Positions 8,704 to 17,761 are shown, numbered from the stretch's first letter. The stretch is 46,170 nucleotides of DNA from Desulfuromonadaceae bacterium (GCA_019429445.1 JAHYIW010000002.1:101964-148133); one strand, 5' to 3'. Notes: generated by a model not told the origin, from the sequence alone. Numbers and translations: made by a program.

Positions 8704-9450
8704 TTACTTCAGCAGCCGCAGATAATCTTTGCTCAGACGTCCGATTTCATTGTCAGGCACAAGCGCCAGAACACGCATGAAATCAGTTTTGGCCGCTACG
8801 TTATTTTTCAGCTTCAGATAGGTCAGTGCCCGTTTGTAATATGCTGCTGCATAAGCGGGAGAAAGATCGATGGCGTGATTTAACTGGAGCAAGGCAAGAT
8901 CAGGTTTGTCGAGCGCAAAATAAGTTTCACCGAGATGGTAGTAAGTTTGTGCAAAGCGCGGTGCCAGATTGATCGATTTTTCAAACTGGATAATCGCTTG
9001 AGGATATTCGCCTTTTTGGTAATAGGCGACGCCCAGCCCGGTCAGGGCTATTTCCGGGGTAGTAAAAAGCAGATTGTCAGCAGCCTGATTGAAATATTTG
9101 ATCGCGGCATCCCAACGGCCCATATCGAGATAAAGTGCGGCCAGGTTGTTGGCAAATTGCGGGTTGTTCTCATCCCTTCGCAAAGCAGTTTTGTAATGCT
9201 CTTCAGCTTCCTTGAACGCGCGCTTCAGCTGGTATGCCTGGCCGAGTCCGGAATGAACTCGACCACTGTTTTCTGAATCGTAGGCGATCAGAAATTCCTT
9301 CAGGGCTAACGTCGGATTGTTCTCGCGCAAGTACGATACGCCGAGAATATAGTGGACTTCCCCTGCGTCAACTTTTTCCTTTGTGGCGCTGCAGGAAATC
9401 AGCAGCAGAGTGCAAAGAACGATAGTCAATATACCTTTGACACGGGTCAC
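8704..9450 (-). CDS. PilF/PilW-like TPR lipoprotein
   Basis: A 248-residue secreted lipoprotein. The signal peptide ends in a lipobox (LLLISC, Cys at about residue 20) with Ser at +2, so outer-membrane sorting is expected. The rest is a run of about six tetratricopeptide repeats (for example NPQFANNLAALYLDMGRWDAA and GEYPQAIIQFEKSINLAPR). Length and layout match PilF/PilW, the pilotin that helps assemble the type IV pilus secretin, although other TPR lipoproteins look alike and no pilus genes are in the window. The start is a GTG at 9450 with AGGAG seven bases upstream. It is followed one base later by the RodZ-like gene. Confidence 0.8.
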   Translation of the reverse strand: MTRVKGILTIVLCTLLLISCSATKEKVDAGEVHYILGVSYLRENNPTLALKEFLIAYDSENSGRVHSGLGQAYQLKRAFKEAEEHYKTALRRDENNPQFANNLAALYLDMGRWDAAIKYFNQAADNLLFTTPEIALTGLGVAYYQKGEYPQAIIQFEKSINLAPRFAQTYYHLGETYFALDKPDLALLQLNHAIDLSPAYAAAYYKRALTYLKLKNNVAAKTDFMRVLALVPDNEIGRLSKDYLRLLK

Positions 9451-9458
9451 ATGGGCTC

Positions 9459-10139
9459 CTAAAACGAGGCGAGTAAACGCCCGAGGTTTTCTTTCAATGT
9501 GTTATCCGGGGAACGGGGTGTTTCTGCAGAGAGCTCATTTGCGGTCGATTCCAACGCTGCGGGTTCCGTGCTTTCCGGCGCAGATTCCTGCTCATCGTTG
9601 AGGTCGCTCTCAATGTCTTCAACCTCAACAACCTCTTCAACTTCCTCTGTTAAAGTTTCAGGCGGGAGCTCAATGACTGCAGCAGGCGGTTCATCAGGGG
9701 GTTCATCCGCCACGTCCTGAATGTCATCAATTTCTTCAAGGTTTTCGATTGCCCCCTCCGGGGGGAAACCTTTACTTAGCGGGCACTCGGTCCATAATTT
9801 TTCCTGCAGTGATGCCGATGCGAGATGATAATCGGTGTCTGATAGCGAGAAGCCCATCGATTCTGCGTAGTCAAGGGCGTCCTGCACGAGTTCTTTGGCC
9901 GAGCGACCGGCGATGTTATGGCGATGGAAAAAAAAAGCAATCTTATTGCTGCTCTTCAGGTGCAGAGCGATCGTTACCTTGAGTCCTGACTTGGCACTGA
10001 AAGCGCAGACGTAAGCTTTTGCTTCCTGCGAAGGAACGCCGGGGAGTGCGACCTGCACCTGGTTTTGTGACTGATGCAGTCGTAAGACCCGGTGTGCCGG
10101 CAGGTCAAGATGATCGATAGCCTCTTGCCATTTGAACAC
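9459..10139 (-). CDS. Unrecognised protein with highly acidic C-terminal tail
   Basis: I do not recognise this 226-residue protein. The first ~120 residues look like a compact alpha/beta domain (KVTIALHLKSSNKIAFFFHR, VQDALDYAESMGFSL). From about residue 128 the chain becomes low-complexity and strongly acidic, rich in Glu, Asp and Pro (EEVEEVVEVEDIESDLNDEQ), and ends in a short amphipathic stretch (LKENLGRLLASF). There is no signal peptide or membrane helix. The start is a GTG with AAAGGA eight bases upstream. It sits 12 bases after the PfkB kinase and 8 bases before the PilF-like lipoprotein, so it is part of the operon. A partner-binding role for the tail is only a guess. Confidence 0.75.
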   Translation of the reverse strand: MFKWQEAIDHLDLPAHRVLRLHQSQNQVQVALPGVPSQEAKAYVCAFSAKSGLKVTIALHLKSSNKIAFFFHRHNIAGRSAKELVQDALDYAESMGFSLSDTDYHLASASLQEKLWTECPLSKGFPPEGAIENLEEIDDIQDVADEPPDEPPAAVIELPPETLTEEVEEVVEVEDIESDLNDEQESAPESTEPAALESTANELSAETPRSPDNTLKENLGRLLASF

Positions 10140-10151
10140 GAAGCAATTCCT

Positions 10152-11060
10152 TTACAGGTCGTCGAAGTGGGTCAGAAGTTTAAAGGTACGAAAGCGTTCT
10201 TTAATTTCCGATGAATTGAGAATCCGGAGGCGGTTAAGGCTGAAGTCTTCGACGGTGAATGAGGCCATCACACTGCCGAATACGATTGCCTGGCGCAGAC
10301 AGGCTTCTGACTGATTGCGGGTTGATGCCAGGTAGCCGATGAACCCGCCAGCAAACGTGTCACCGGCTCCGGTCGGGTCAAAAACTGATTCGAGAGGGTA
10401 GGCCGGCGCGGAAAATACAGCGTGCTCCGACACCATCAGTGCACCGTATTCACCTTGCTTGACGACCAATGTTTTCGGCCCGAAGGTGAGGATTTTACGT
10501 GCCGCCTTGATCACATTCGGTTCGTCAGCGAGCTGCCGGGCTTCAGCATCATTGATGATCAGAATGTCAACATGAGGCAACGTTTTCAGCAGGGCATCGC
10601 GCTTTCCCTCAATCCAGAAGTTCATTGTATCGCAGGCGACCAGTTGCGGGTTTTTGACCTGCTTCAGGACTTCGAGTTGCAACTCCGGATCGATGTTGGC
10701 CAGAAAAACGTATTCCGCGTCCCGATAGTTTTCCGGCAGTTCAGGACGAAATGACTCGAAGACATTGAGATGCGTTTCCAGCGTCTGCGCCTCGTTCAAA
10801 TCGTAACCGTAACGACCCTTCCAACGAAATGTTTCCCCTGGCATCGTTTGCAGACCGGAAAGATCGATATTGCGTGAACGAAGAAAATCCAGATGATCGT
10901 CCGGAAAATCTTCACCGACGACCGCCACCAGATTGACATCGGTGAAAAAGCTGGCGGAGGTCGAAAAATAGGTGGCAGAACCACCAAGAATATCTTCGAC
11001 TTTTCCAAAAGGTGTTTCGACCGAATCGAAAGCAACCGACCCAACAACCAGAATACTCAT
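10152..11060 (-). CDS. PfkB-family (ribokinase-like) sugar or nucleoside kinase
   Basis: A cytosolic kinase of 302 residues with the PfkB fold. The N-terminal VVGSVAFDSVETPFG and GGSATYFS provide the substrate lid region. The C-terminal signature DPTGAGDTFAGGFIGY contains the anion hole and the catalytic Asp, and LVVKQGEYGALM is the adenine-side strand. Substrate cannot be fixed from sequence. The gene lies shortly after mtnP on the same strand, so a role in purine-nucleoside or ribose salvage is plausible. The start is an ATG with GGAG eight bases upstream. Residues are complete and the length is normal for the family. Confidence 0.9.
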   Translation of the reverse strand: MSILVVGSVAFDSVETPFGKVEDILGGSATYFSTSASFFTDVNLVAVVGEDFPDDHLDFLRSRNIDLSGLQTMPGETFRWKGRYGYDLNEAQTLETHLNVFESFRPELPENYRDAEYVFLANIDPELQLEVLKQVKNPQLVACDTMNFWIEGKRDALLKTLPHVDILIINDAEARQLADEPNVIKAARKILTFGPKTLVVKQGEYGALMVSEHAVFSAPAYPLESVFDPTGAGDTFAGGFIGYLASTRNQSEACLRQAIVFGSVMASFTVEDFSLNRLRILNSSEIKERFRTFKLLTHFDDL

Positions 11061-11154
11061 CCAATTCTCCAGACTGTTGCAAATATTTTATGCAGCGCTT
11101 TGAATTTAACCAAATAGATCCGAAAAACGCAATAACTAAACCAGAATTACACGG

Positions 11155-12021
11155 TTATTTCAAGTATTTGCCGATGATTGGTTGCAGGTTTTTCCGGGTT
11201 GATTCGGGGATCAGATCTTTTTGGGTCATAATCGCATATTCGAGCGCGCCGCCGCAGGGACAGCCGGGTTGCTTGTCAAGGCGCCGCGCGGCGGTCTTGA
11301 TTATGGTGCGGGCCGTGGCGACATTTTGCTCGATAATTGCAATCACCGCTTCAACGGAAACATCATCGTGCGTCTCGTGCCAGCAGTCATAATCGGTCGC
11401 CAGGGCGATCGTTCCGTAACAGATTTCAGCTTCCCTTGCCAGTCGGGCTTCCGGGATGTTGGTCATACCGATGATATCAACCCCCCAGCTGCGGTAGATG
11501 TTGGATTCGGCACGGGTTGAGAAATTTGGACCTTCAATGCAGATGTAGGTTCCCCCCCGGTGCGTTATCGCCCCGCTTGCAACCGAAGAGGTATAGAGGA
11601 CTTCGGCCAGATCACTGCAAACCGGATCGGCAAACTGGACATGACCGACGATCCCGTCGCCAAAGAAGGTTGCCGCGCGTTTTCCCTGGGTCCGGTCAAA
11701 AAACTGGTCTGGTATAACGATATGCCCCGGCATGATCTCTTCCCGCATGCTGCCAACGGCAGAAACCGAAATGATTCGCTGCACGCCGAGCTTTTTCATG
11801 CCGAAAATGTTGGCGCGGTAGTTGACTTCCGAGGGGAGCAAGCGGTGCCCGCGCCCGTGGCGGGGCAAAAAAACCAGTTTGATGTTGTCCAGGGTGCCGG
11901 TAATATAGCGATCGGAAGGATCTCCGAACGGAGTTTCAACCCGGATTTCCTGTACGTTCGTCAGTTCGTCCATCGCGTAAAGTCCGCTGCCGCCAATGAC
12001 TCCAATCATTGTTTCTTCCAT
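11155..12021 (-). CDS. mtnP: S-methyl-5'-thioadenosine phosphorylase
   Basis: This 288-residue enzyme of the purine nucleoside phosphorylase family splits 5'-methylthioadenosine with phosphate to adenine and methylthioribose-1-phosphate, recycling the by-product of polyamine and related pathways. Recognisable blocks are GVIGGSGLYAM at the N-terminus, LPRHGRGHRLLPSEVNYRAN (phosphate site), SAVGSMREEI, the purine-site segment YICIEGPNFSTRAESN, and MTNIPEARLAREAE. The C-terminus carries a CPC pair (PGCPCGGAL). A close relative would be a phosphorylase for inosine or guanosine, so the exact substrate is probable, not proven. ATG start with AAGGAG seven bases upstream, 21 bases after rlmN. Confidence 0.9.
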   Translation of the reverse strand: MEETMIGVIGGSGLYAMDELTNVQEIRVETPFGDPSDRYITGTLDNIKLVFLPRHGRGHRLLPSEVNYRANIFGMKKLGVQRIISVSAVGSMREEIMPGHIVIPDQFFDRTQGKRAATFFGDGIVGHVQFADPVCSDLAEVLYTSSVASGAITHRGGTYICIEGPNFSTRAESNIYRSWGVDIIGMTNIPEARLAREAEICYGTIALATDYDCWHETHDDVSVEAVIAIIEQNVATARTIIKTAARRLDKQPGCPCGGALEYAIMTQKDLIPESTRKNLQPIIGKYLK

Positions 12022-12042
12022 GGCAAATCTCCTTATTATTGA

Positions 12043-13113
12043 TCAATCCAGTTGATTTACAGGTTTTGCTGCCAACGGCTGGCGAAGTTCCAGGCGGCCC
12101 TTCAGTTGACCACAGGCGGCGGAAATATCCAGCCCCTTGCCAGCGCGCCGAATAGCGACAATATCCCGGTCGAGTAAATAGCTTTGAAACGTACCGATGG
12201 TGCTTTCATCGGGGGTTCGATAGGGCGATTCCGGATGTTCGTTAAAAGGGATCAGATTGACCTTGGCACGCATGCCGTGCAGCAACTTGACCAGTCGTTT
12301 GGCATCGGCAGGGGTGTCGTTGAGGTCCCTGATTAAAATGTACTCGAAGGTAATCCGGCGACTCGGTTTCAATGGAAAATCACGACAAGCTCTCATCAAC
12401 TGATCCAGTGGATAACGCCGGTTGATCGGCATGAGGCGGTTGCGGAGTTCGTCGGTGGTGGCGTTGAGAGAAATCGCCAGATTTACTTCGATGCGACGCC
12501 CCAGCTCAGCCAGTTCCGGGACAAGCCCGGAGGTTGAAAGTGTTACCCGGCGCGGGCCGTAATCAAGCCCGATCGGGAGATAGATGATATTTAATGCCTT
12601 AATGACATTGTCGAGGTTATGCAGGGGCTCACCCATTCCCATCAGGACGATGTTGTTGATCGGGCCGTCTTTACGGGCGGCGCAAACCTGATTGACAATC
12701 TCTGCCGGGAGCAGATTGCGGGTCAACCCAAAAGTGCCGGTGAGACAGAAATCACACTGCATGGCGCAACCGACCTGGGTTGAGATGCAGAGGGTGGCCC
12801 GGCCCTCATCCATCGGGATGCGAACCGCTTCGATCGCTTCACCGTCCGCCAGTCTGAAAAGATACTTGCGGGTGCCGTCGATCGAGGCCTCAACGGTCTC
12901 CGGAATCCAGTCAGAAATAACGAAGCGGCGCTGTAATTCGGTGCGAAATGCCTTCGACAGGTCGGTCATGGCCGTAAAGTCTGTAACCGCGCGCGCATAA
13001 ATCCACTGCATGATCTGCCTGGCACGAAATTTCTCCTTGCCGAGCCCGGTGAGTAATTGCGTCAACTCGGGCAAGGAGAGGTTCTTGATATCAATAAGCG
13101 GCGTTTCAGTCAT
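12043..13113 (-). CDS. rlmN: Dual-specificity 23S rRNA A2503 / tRNA A37 C2-methyltransferase
   Basis: A radical-SAM methyltransferase that methylates C2 of A2503 in 23S rRNA and, in many bacteria, A37 of some tRNAs. The [4Fe-4S]-binding motif CAMQCDFC places cysteines at 116, 120 and 123; the methyl-carrying partner cysteine is Cys334 in [10 protein letters not shown], and [13 protein letters not shown] is the SAM-binding GEP segment. Its 356 residues and the N-terminal HhH-like domain ([15 protein letters not shown]) are normal for RlmN. This is the first gene of the leftward run that continues with mtnP; the next gene upstream starts a separate unit. Confidence 0.97.
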   Translation of the reverse strand: MTETPLIDIKNLSLPELTQLLTGLGKEKFRARQIMQWIYARAVTDFTAMTDLSKAFRTELQRRFVISDWIPETVEASIDGTRKYLFRLADGEAIEAVRIPMDEGRATLCISTQVGCAMQCDFCLTGTFGLTRNLLPAEIVNQVCAARKDGPINNIVLMGMGEPLHNLDNVIKALNIIYLPIGLDYGPRRVTLSTSGLVPELAELGRRIEVNLAISLNATTDELRNRLMPINRRYPLDQLMRACRDFPLKPSRRITFEYILIRDLNDTPADAKRLVKLLHGMRAKVNLIPFNEHPESPYRTPDESTIGTFQSYLLDRDIVAIRRAGKGLDISAACGQLKGRLELRQPLAAKPVNQLD

Positions 13114-13176
13114 GTTGTCTTTGTGGTCCGTGGCAGGCCAGGTAAGTAGTTCATAGCTTGCGGTAAGGTGTAGAAT

Positions 13177-14292
13177 TTATTTCTCAAAGCGAAACTGTTC
13201 AAAGATTGCCCTGGAAGCCTTCCAGCTCCAGTGGGTGTCGTCGATCCAATAGAGGTCTTTGACGCCGGTTTTCAGTTCCTGCCCCAGAATCGCATCGGTG
13301 TCGATGAGTTGATATACTTTCGGTTGCCAACGCAGGTGTTCAAAAAAAGCACTGCGGGAATAATGTTTTTCGCGTAAATAGGGGCGGTAGAGTGAGTATT
13401 TGTCGGGCACCGGCATAAATACCAGGCGGATATTGGTTTCTGCGAGGAGTGAAGCCAGACGGTTCAGATTTTCATTGATCCGGCGCACCGCGCGTTCGTC
13501 CAGGGCTTTTTGCTTGTCACGGTGTTTATCCAGGGCCTTGTCCAGAAACAGGAGCGCATCTCCATGGGCACCGCTGAAAAGAGAATGATCAAGCTCTTCC
13601 CGGTAAACATGTGAGATAAAGGCATTGCGAGAAAAGAAGTAACCGATTTTATACCAGAGCCACTTCAGATTGGCCGGGTTCAAAAAGTGGTTGCCCGGCA
13701 GGTCGAATGTGCCGGGGTCGGTATCGCTGCCAGCGGGCAGGGTGGTGCTGGCGAGCATATTGTTCAATTGCTCAGGGGGCAAACTTTTTCCCAGATCAGT
13801 GGTTGCGGCGAATTCATAAATATTTTGCTCGCTGCGTTGCAGGAGGATGTAACGGGGGTTGATGCGTTCAATAAAACCGCTGTTGACGAGGATCGCAATG
13901 CTTTCGAGTAAATTGTTGGCGCTATCAATTTTTAGCGGAAGGTTGAGCACGGCGAGGTTTTGCAAAGAGGCGATGTAGTCCTGGTAAAATCGGTTGGGGC
14001 CGTTACCGCCGCCCTGGGAAAACGAATCACCGATGGTCAGCACGTCAATTTTCTGCCCCGCATATTCGGCATAACGCAGATGTCTGCGCGGCAGGTCGAT
14101 GGTATTGCGACGTGGTGCGGTGTGGTCATACAGATAGCCTGTTTGCGCCAGTTCTCCGATATAAACGCCCTCTTCGGGAGTCAGTAACTGACGGTTGAGC
14201 AGTCGCCACACAAGCAGATTGAACAGCAGTGCTCCGACAATAATCAGGATGGTGATCAGGCAAAAACGCTGATAAGAGAAATTACACGTCAT
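13177..14292 (-). CDS. AlgJ/AlgX-like SGNH O-acetyltransferase partner
   Basis: A membrane-anchored periplasmic protein of about 371 residues. After one N-terminal membrane helix (LITILIIVGALLFNLLVW) comes an SGNH-type catalytic domain with the nucleophile block TIGDSFSQGGG and the Asp-His block IDDTHWSWKA. This is the arrangement in AlgJ/AlgX, which move acetyl groups onto exported polysaccharide. The gene follows the MBOAT acyltransferase gene directly; the two would act together, MBOAT passing acetyl across the membrane and this protein placing it on the polymer. I use the ATG at 14292; a TTG at 14301 overlapping the previous stop by 4 bases is possible. The acceptor polymer is unknown, as no polymer synthase is nearby. 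Confidence 0.82.
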   Translation of the reverse strand: MTCNFSYQRFCLITILIIVGALLFNLLVWRLLNRQLLTPEEGVYIGELAQTGYLYDHTAPRRNTIDLPRRHLRYAEYAGQKIDVLTIGDSFSQGGGNGPNRFYQDYIASLQNLAVLNLPLKIDSANNLLESIAILVNSGFIERINPRYILLQRSEQNIYEFAATTDLGKSLPPEQLNNMLASTTLPAGSDTDPGTFDLPGNHFLNPANLKWLWYKIGYFFSRNAFISHVYREELDHSLFSGAHGDALLFLDKALDKHRDKQKALDERAVRRINENLNRLASLLAETNIRLVFMPVPDKYSLYRPYLREKHYSRSAFFEHLRWQPKVYQLIDTDAILGQELKTGVKDLYWIDDTHWSWKASRAIFEQFRFEK

Positions 14293-14297
14293 TATCG

Positions 14298-15728
14298 TCA
14301 AAACCGCAGATAGAGGAATTCAGTCACGCGACTCAAATGGGCCAGACTGACAGTAATGACTGCCGCAATAAATAAAGTCCAGGCTAAATTCGGTCGCAAG
14401 CGTTCTTTGAGTTCCATGGAATTCGGGGCAAACAGCACAATCAAAAGGACGCAAAAGACCAGCGTTAAGGAGATTGGCGGAAAGGCATCCGGCATTCCGA
14501 AACCACTGGCTCCGATCATTCCGCGATACACCTTTAACGCATCATCCAGCGATAATGCCCGGAACAAGACCCAGGCGGCGTTCACAAAACCAAACGTCAG
14601 CAGCCATGCTGACCAGCGCGGCAACGGCGTTTTGCGCTTTTGCCAGAATCTGTGAACAATCGAGGCTGCCCCGTGGAGCATGCCCCAGATCATAAAAGTC
14701 CATCCCGCGCCGTGCCACACCCCGTAGAGGACAAACACCATGAAGATGGCCTGCACCGCACGGTAGTTTGTCCGCTGGTTGGGGTGCGGGATATTTTCTC
14801 GCAGCCTTGCGGATTCAGACCGACAACTGAGCGGGACGTACAGATAATCATACAACCAGCGTGACAGAGTTATGTGCCAGCGCCGCCAGAATTCCTGGAT
14901 ATTAAGCGCCTTGTAGGGGGAATTGAAGTTTTGCGGCAAGTTGATATTGAACATGCAGGCAGCACCGATAGCCATATCTGTGTAGCCGCTGAAATCAAAG
15001 TAGAGCTGAAGTGAATAACTGAGCGAGGTTACCCAGGCGTTGCCAAAATTGAGGACCGTCATCTGATCAAAGCCCTGGGTTGCCCAGACCCCGAAAGGAT
15101 CGGCAATAACAACTTTTTTGAACAGTCCGATGAAGAAAATCAGTAGCCCGAGAGCAAGGTTGCGATAGTTGGGCAACACTGTCCGCAAACGTGCAAACTG
15201 CGGCATCATCTCGCCATGACGGACAATCGGCCCGGCAATCAACTGCGGAAAAAAGGTAACAAACAGACTGTAGTTGAGGAAGTTGCTTTCGCACGTTTGT
15301 TGATAATAGCGGTCAACCAGGTAGGCAATCTGCTGCAATGTAAAAAAACTGATCGCCAATGGCAGCGCCAGATGCAGCAGATCACAGGGGCTGACTGAAT
15401 GTGCAGTGATCGGCGTGAGAAAAAAATTTGCGTACTTGAAATAGCCGAGGAGCAGAATATTTAACCCAATGCCGACACCTAACAGCGTGCGCCGGACTCT
15501 GCTTTGCTGTGCAGAACGGCCCAGCAGGATACCGCAAGTGAAGTTGACGCCGATTGACCCGGCCAGCAAGGGGACGTAGAACGGATTCCAGAAACCGTAG
15601 AAAAAGAGCGATGCCGTCAGTAACCAGTATTTCCCCAGTTTAACCAGATGCCTCTGGTTAAAGAAGAAATAAACCAGAAGCACGGTGGGCAAAAAGAAAA
15701 ATATGTAAAGCGGCGAATTGAAAAGCAT
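14298..15728 (-). CDS. MBOAT-family membrane O-acyltransferase (AlgI-like)
   Basis: A polytopic inner-membrane protein of 476 residues with roughly ten hydrophobic segments. The AlgI family core is clear: FVTFFPQLIAGPIVRHGEM, FDFSGYTDMAIGAACMF, the segment FWRRWHITLSRWLYDYLYV and the catalytic His in VLYGVWHGAGWTF. It would transfer acetyl groups from a cytosolic donor across the membrane. I place the start at MLFNSPLYIFF (15728), the typical AlgI N-terminus; an upstream extension to 15758 would read through the T-tract and stem of the ndk terminator. It is followed by the AlgJ-like partner on the same strand. Confidence 0.9.
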   Translation of the reverse strand: MLFNSPLYIFFFLPTVLLVYFFFNQRHLVKLGKYWLLTASLFFYGFWNPFYVPLLAGSIGVNFTCGILLGRSAQQSRVRRTLLGVGIGLNILLLGYFKYANFFLTPITAHSVSPCDLLHLALPLAISFFTLQQIAYLVDRYYQQTCESNFLNYSLFVTFFPQLIAGPIVRHGEMMPQFARLRTVLPNYRNLALGLLIFFIGLFKKVVIADPFGVWATQGFDQMTVLNFGNAWVTSLSYSLQLYFDFSGYTDMAIGAACMFNINLPQNFNSPYKALNIQEFWRRWHITLSRWLYDYLYVPLSCRSESARLRENIPHPNQRTNYRAVQAIFMVFVLYGVWHGAGWTFMIWGMLHGAASIVHRFWQKRKTPLPRWSAWLLTFGFVNAAWVLFRALSLDDALKVYRGMIGASGFGMPDAFPPISLTLVFCVLLIVLFAPNSMELKERLRPNLAWTLFIAAVITVSLAHLSRVTEFLYLRF

Positions 15729-15740
15729 AAGGTCTCGTTT

Positions 15741-15776
15741 GAAAAAGAAAAATCCCATCGATAGTAACCGATGGGA
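15741..15776 (-). terminator. Rho-independent terminator downstream of ndk
   Basis: On the minus strand a perfect 8-bp stem (TCCCATCG with CGATGGGA, 8-base loop) is followed by TTTTTCTTTTTC. It lies 30 bases past the ndk stop codon and immediately before the AlgI-like gene, so ndk is its own transcription unit and the acyltransferase pair needs its own promoter or read-through. Confidence 0.85.
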
Positions 15777-15806
15777 CTTGTTCCGGCAACAGTTTTTCGC
15801 GTCAGA

Positions 15807-16220
15807 TCAGAGCAGTTCAAGTCCGTTGAAAAAATATCCCAATTCAAACGCGGCGGTTTCCGGCGCATCGGAACCGTGGGTCGCATTTTCACCGATCGAC
15901 GTGCCGAATTCTTTACGCAACGTTCCGGTTGCTGCTTCGGCCGGGTTGGTGGCGCCCATCAGATCACGCCACTTGCGGATGGCATCCTTGGCTTCAAGTG
16001 CCATGACGATGCAAGGGCCACTGCTCATGAACTCGGTCAACTCGCCGAAGAACGGCCGCTCTTTATGGACGTAGTAGAACCCTTCGGCTTCCACCTTGCT
16101 CATATAGAGTTTTTTGAGTCCGACGACAGTGAATCCTTCGGCGTAGATGCGGGCGAGAATTTTCCCGGCATTACCCGCGGCGAATGCATCAGGTTTGATA
16201 ATTGCGAATGTTCTTTCCAT
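15807..16220 (-). CDS. ndk: Nucleoside diphosphate kinase
   Basis: This 137-residue cytosolic enzyme transfers the gamma-phosphate of ATP to other nucleoside diphosphates through a phospho-histidine. The catalytic His115 lies in the family signature [12 protein letters not shown]; the N-terminal [11 protein letters not shown] and [12 protein letters not shown] are also typical. Length is that of bacterial Ndk. The start has a strong GGAGGT ribosome site seven bases upstream. It is followed by its own terminator. Confidence 0.98.
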   Translation of the reverse strand: MERTFAIIKPDAFAAGNAGKILARIYAEGFTVVGLKKLYMSKVEAEGFYYVHKERPFFGELTEFMSSGPCIVMALEAKDAIRKWRDLMGATNPAEAATGTLRKEFGTSIGENATHGSDAPETAAFELGYFFNGLELL

Positions 16221-16370
16221 TGTTTATACCTCCAGTTAATAGTGTCGGTCTGTATGCCGCGTTCTTGTAGCACCGGGATCGATAAAAGTCAAGCGGTTGG
16301 CGACGCGTTTATCTCTGTGCCGGGCACGAAAAAATATCCATAATTTAAACAAATTTGTTATGCTACGCGC

Positions 16371-17333
16371 ATGACAACACGGCATAAACTGTTTGTATTA
16401 ATTCCCCTCCTCTTTAGTCTGTCGACCTCCAGCTTTGCTGCCGACCCGCGAACCCCGGAGAATGGATATCTGGTTAACGCTGCTCGCCTGCCGGAAATGA
16501 TCGCGATTCACCGGGAACATCGGGTCATGAAGGATGAAACACTGATCGAGGTTGCACGGGTGGCGCGGATCGGTTTTGAGGCGATAAAGAACGCCAATCC
16601 CGATCTTGATGTCTGGCTTCCACCGACCGATAGCCCGGTCTTGCTGCCGTACGCGACCCTTTTACCAGGAGCTCCGGAAGCGGGGATTGTGGTGAATCTG
16701 GCGGAGTTCAAACTTTATTATTTGTGGACTGAAAATGAACGTTTGCGCGTCAAGTATTATCCTGTCGGCATCGGCATTGACGGTGCCGACAGCCCGGAGG
16801 GCCGTTATCAGGTCGATAAAAAAATACGTGATCCGCACTGGGCGGTACCGCCATCGATTCGTAAGGAACGCCCTGAGCTGGGGCGTGTTGTTACCCCCGG
16901 GCCGGATAATCCTTTGGGAAACTATTGGCTCGGTTTGACCAAAAAAGGATACGGCATCCATGGGACCAACGAGCCGTACGGGGTAGGTCGTCGGGTCAGT
17001 CATGGTTGTTTGCGTATGTACCCCGAGGACATTGAAGATTTATTCGGTCGGGTTGCGCTCGGCACACCGGTGCGAATAATCTACCAGCCAATCAAGGTTG
17101 GTGTTCGCAAAAGCGCTCTGTTTGTCGAAGCTCACCCGGATTTTCTCCAGCGGTTTGACGATCCCGCAGCTGAAGCACGACGGTTGATTGGCGACCTTGG
17201 CTGGCAAGAACCATTAAATGAAACAGCGTTGATCGAAACGATCTCCGCGGCGCGTGGGTTGCCCTATATGGTCGGACGACCATCCGACAATAGCCGGTGG
17301 ACATTGCGATCGGCGTCCACCGCCAAGCACTAG
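16371..17333 (+). CDS. L,D-transpeptidase (ErfK/YbiS/YkuD family) with LysM-like region
   Basis: A secreted cell-wall enzyme of 320 residues. The signal peptide (residues 1-23, ending SFA-AD) leads to the periplasm; a LysM-like peptidoglycan-binding stretch follows at about 46-95 (HREHRVMKDETLIEVARVAR). The YkuD catalytic domain spans about 104-245 with His197 in YGIHGTNEPYGVG and the nucleophile Cys213 in SHGCLRMYP. Such enzymes form 3-3 cross-links or attach lipoproteins to the peptidoglycan; a small Lpp-like lipoprotein gene lies just downstream on the opposite strand, which would fit the second role. I see no ribosome site before the ATG, so the start is less certain than the family. Confidence 0.93.
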   Translation: MTTRHKLFVLIPLLFSLSTSSFAADPRTPENGYLVNAARLPEMIAIHREHRVMKDETLIEVARVARIGFEAIKNANPDLDVWLPPTDSPVLLPYATLLPGAPEAGIVVNLAEFKLYYLWTENERLRVKYYPVGIGIDGADSPEGRYQVDKKIRDPHWAVPPSIRKERPELGRVVTPGPDNPLGNYWLGLTKKGYGIHGTNEPYGVGRRVSHGCLRMYPEDIEDLFGRVALGTPVRIIYQPIKVGVRKSALFVEAHPDFLQRFDDPAAEARRLIGDLGWQEPLNETALIETISAARGLPYMVGRPSDNSRWTLRSASTAKH

Positions 17334-17347
17334 CAAAAAGGTTGACG

Positions 17348-17389
17348 ATGCAATAAAAAACCCGGCGATCGCCGGGTTTTTTATTGCAT
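17348..17389. terminator. Bidirectional rho-independent terminator
   Basis: A perfect 42-base palindrome: an A-rich arm, the stem core CCCGGCGA/TCGCCGGG and a T-rich arm. It would terminate the L,D-transpeptidase gene on the plus strand and the small lipoprotein gene on the minus strand, which converge here. Confidence 0.93.
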
Positions 17390-17416
17390 GATAAAGCGGA
17401 AGATTGTGGTAACCGG

Positions 17417-17761
17417 TTATTTGCGCAGCCCCATTTCAAAGACTTTTTCTGCCTTGACAGCGCTTTCCTGAGCCATTGTCGCGGTCGATGATGCCTGCAT
17501 GGCGGCCTCTTCGGCACGTTGCGCGGCACTTGCGGCGCGGTCGGCAGCGGCTTGAGCGCGTGATGCCGCAACGTCGGTGCGGTTTGAGGTCGCTTGCGCC
17601 TCAGCAACGGCTGCTTGCGCCTGTGCGGACGCTGCTTGCGCCTGCTGCGCTGCTTCAATGGCCTGATTCATCAGTTCTCGATCAGTTGATTGAAGTTGTC
17701 CTGCACAACCGGCTATCAACAGTCCGGCTGCAAGCAGAAACAGAAAACTACGTAGTTTCAT
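17417..17761 (-). CDS. Small alanine-rich coiled-coil lipoprotein (Lpp/OprI-like)
   Basis: A 114-residue lipoprotein. The signal peptide ends with the lipobox LIAGC (Cys19). The mature chain is almost one long alpha-helix of Ala/Gln/Glu heptads (QAIEAAQQAQAASAQAQAA) ending in Lys (MGLRK). Murein lipoproteins of the Lpp/OprI kind share this build and are linked to peptidoglycan through a C-terminal lysine, a reaction done by L,D-transpeptidases; one is encoded next door. The start has AGGAGG upstream. The coiled-coil repeat hides detailed homology, so Lpp-like is a structural description, not a proven orthology. Confidence 0.8.
   Translation of the reverse strand: MKLRSFLFLLAAGLLIAGCAGQLQSTDRELMNQAIEAAQQAQAASAQAQAAVAEAQATSNRTDVAASRAQAAADRAASAAQRAEEAAMQASSTATMAQESAVKAEKVFEMGLRK

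Noticed and set aside
16336-16371. Leaderless start for the L,D-transpeptidase
   Set aside because: TATGCT lies where a -10 would put the start at the ATG, but no convincing -35 is present, so I leave it open.
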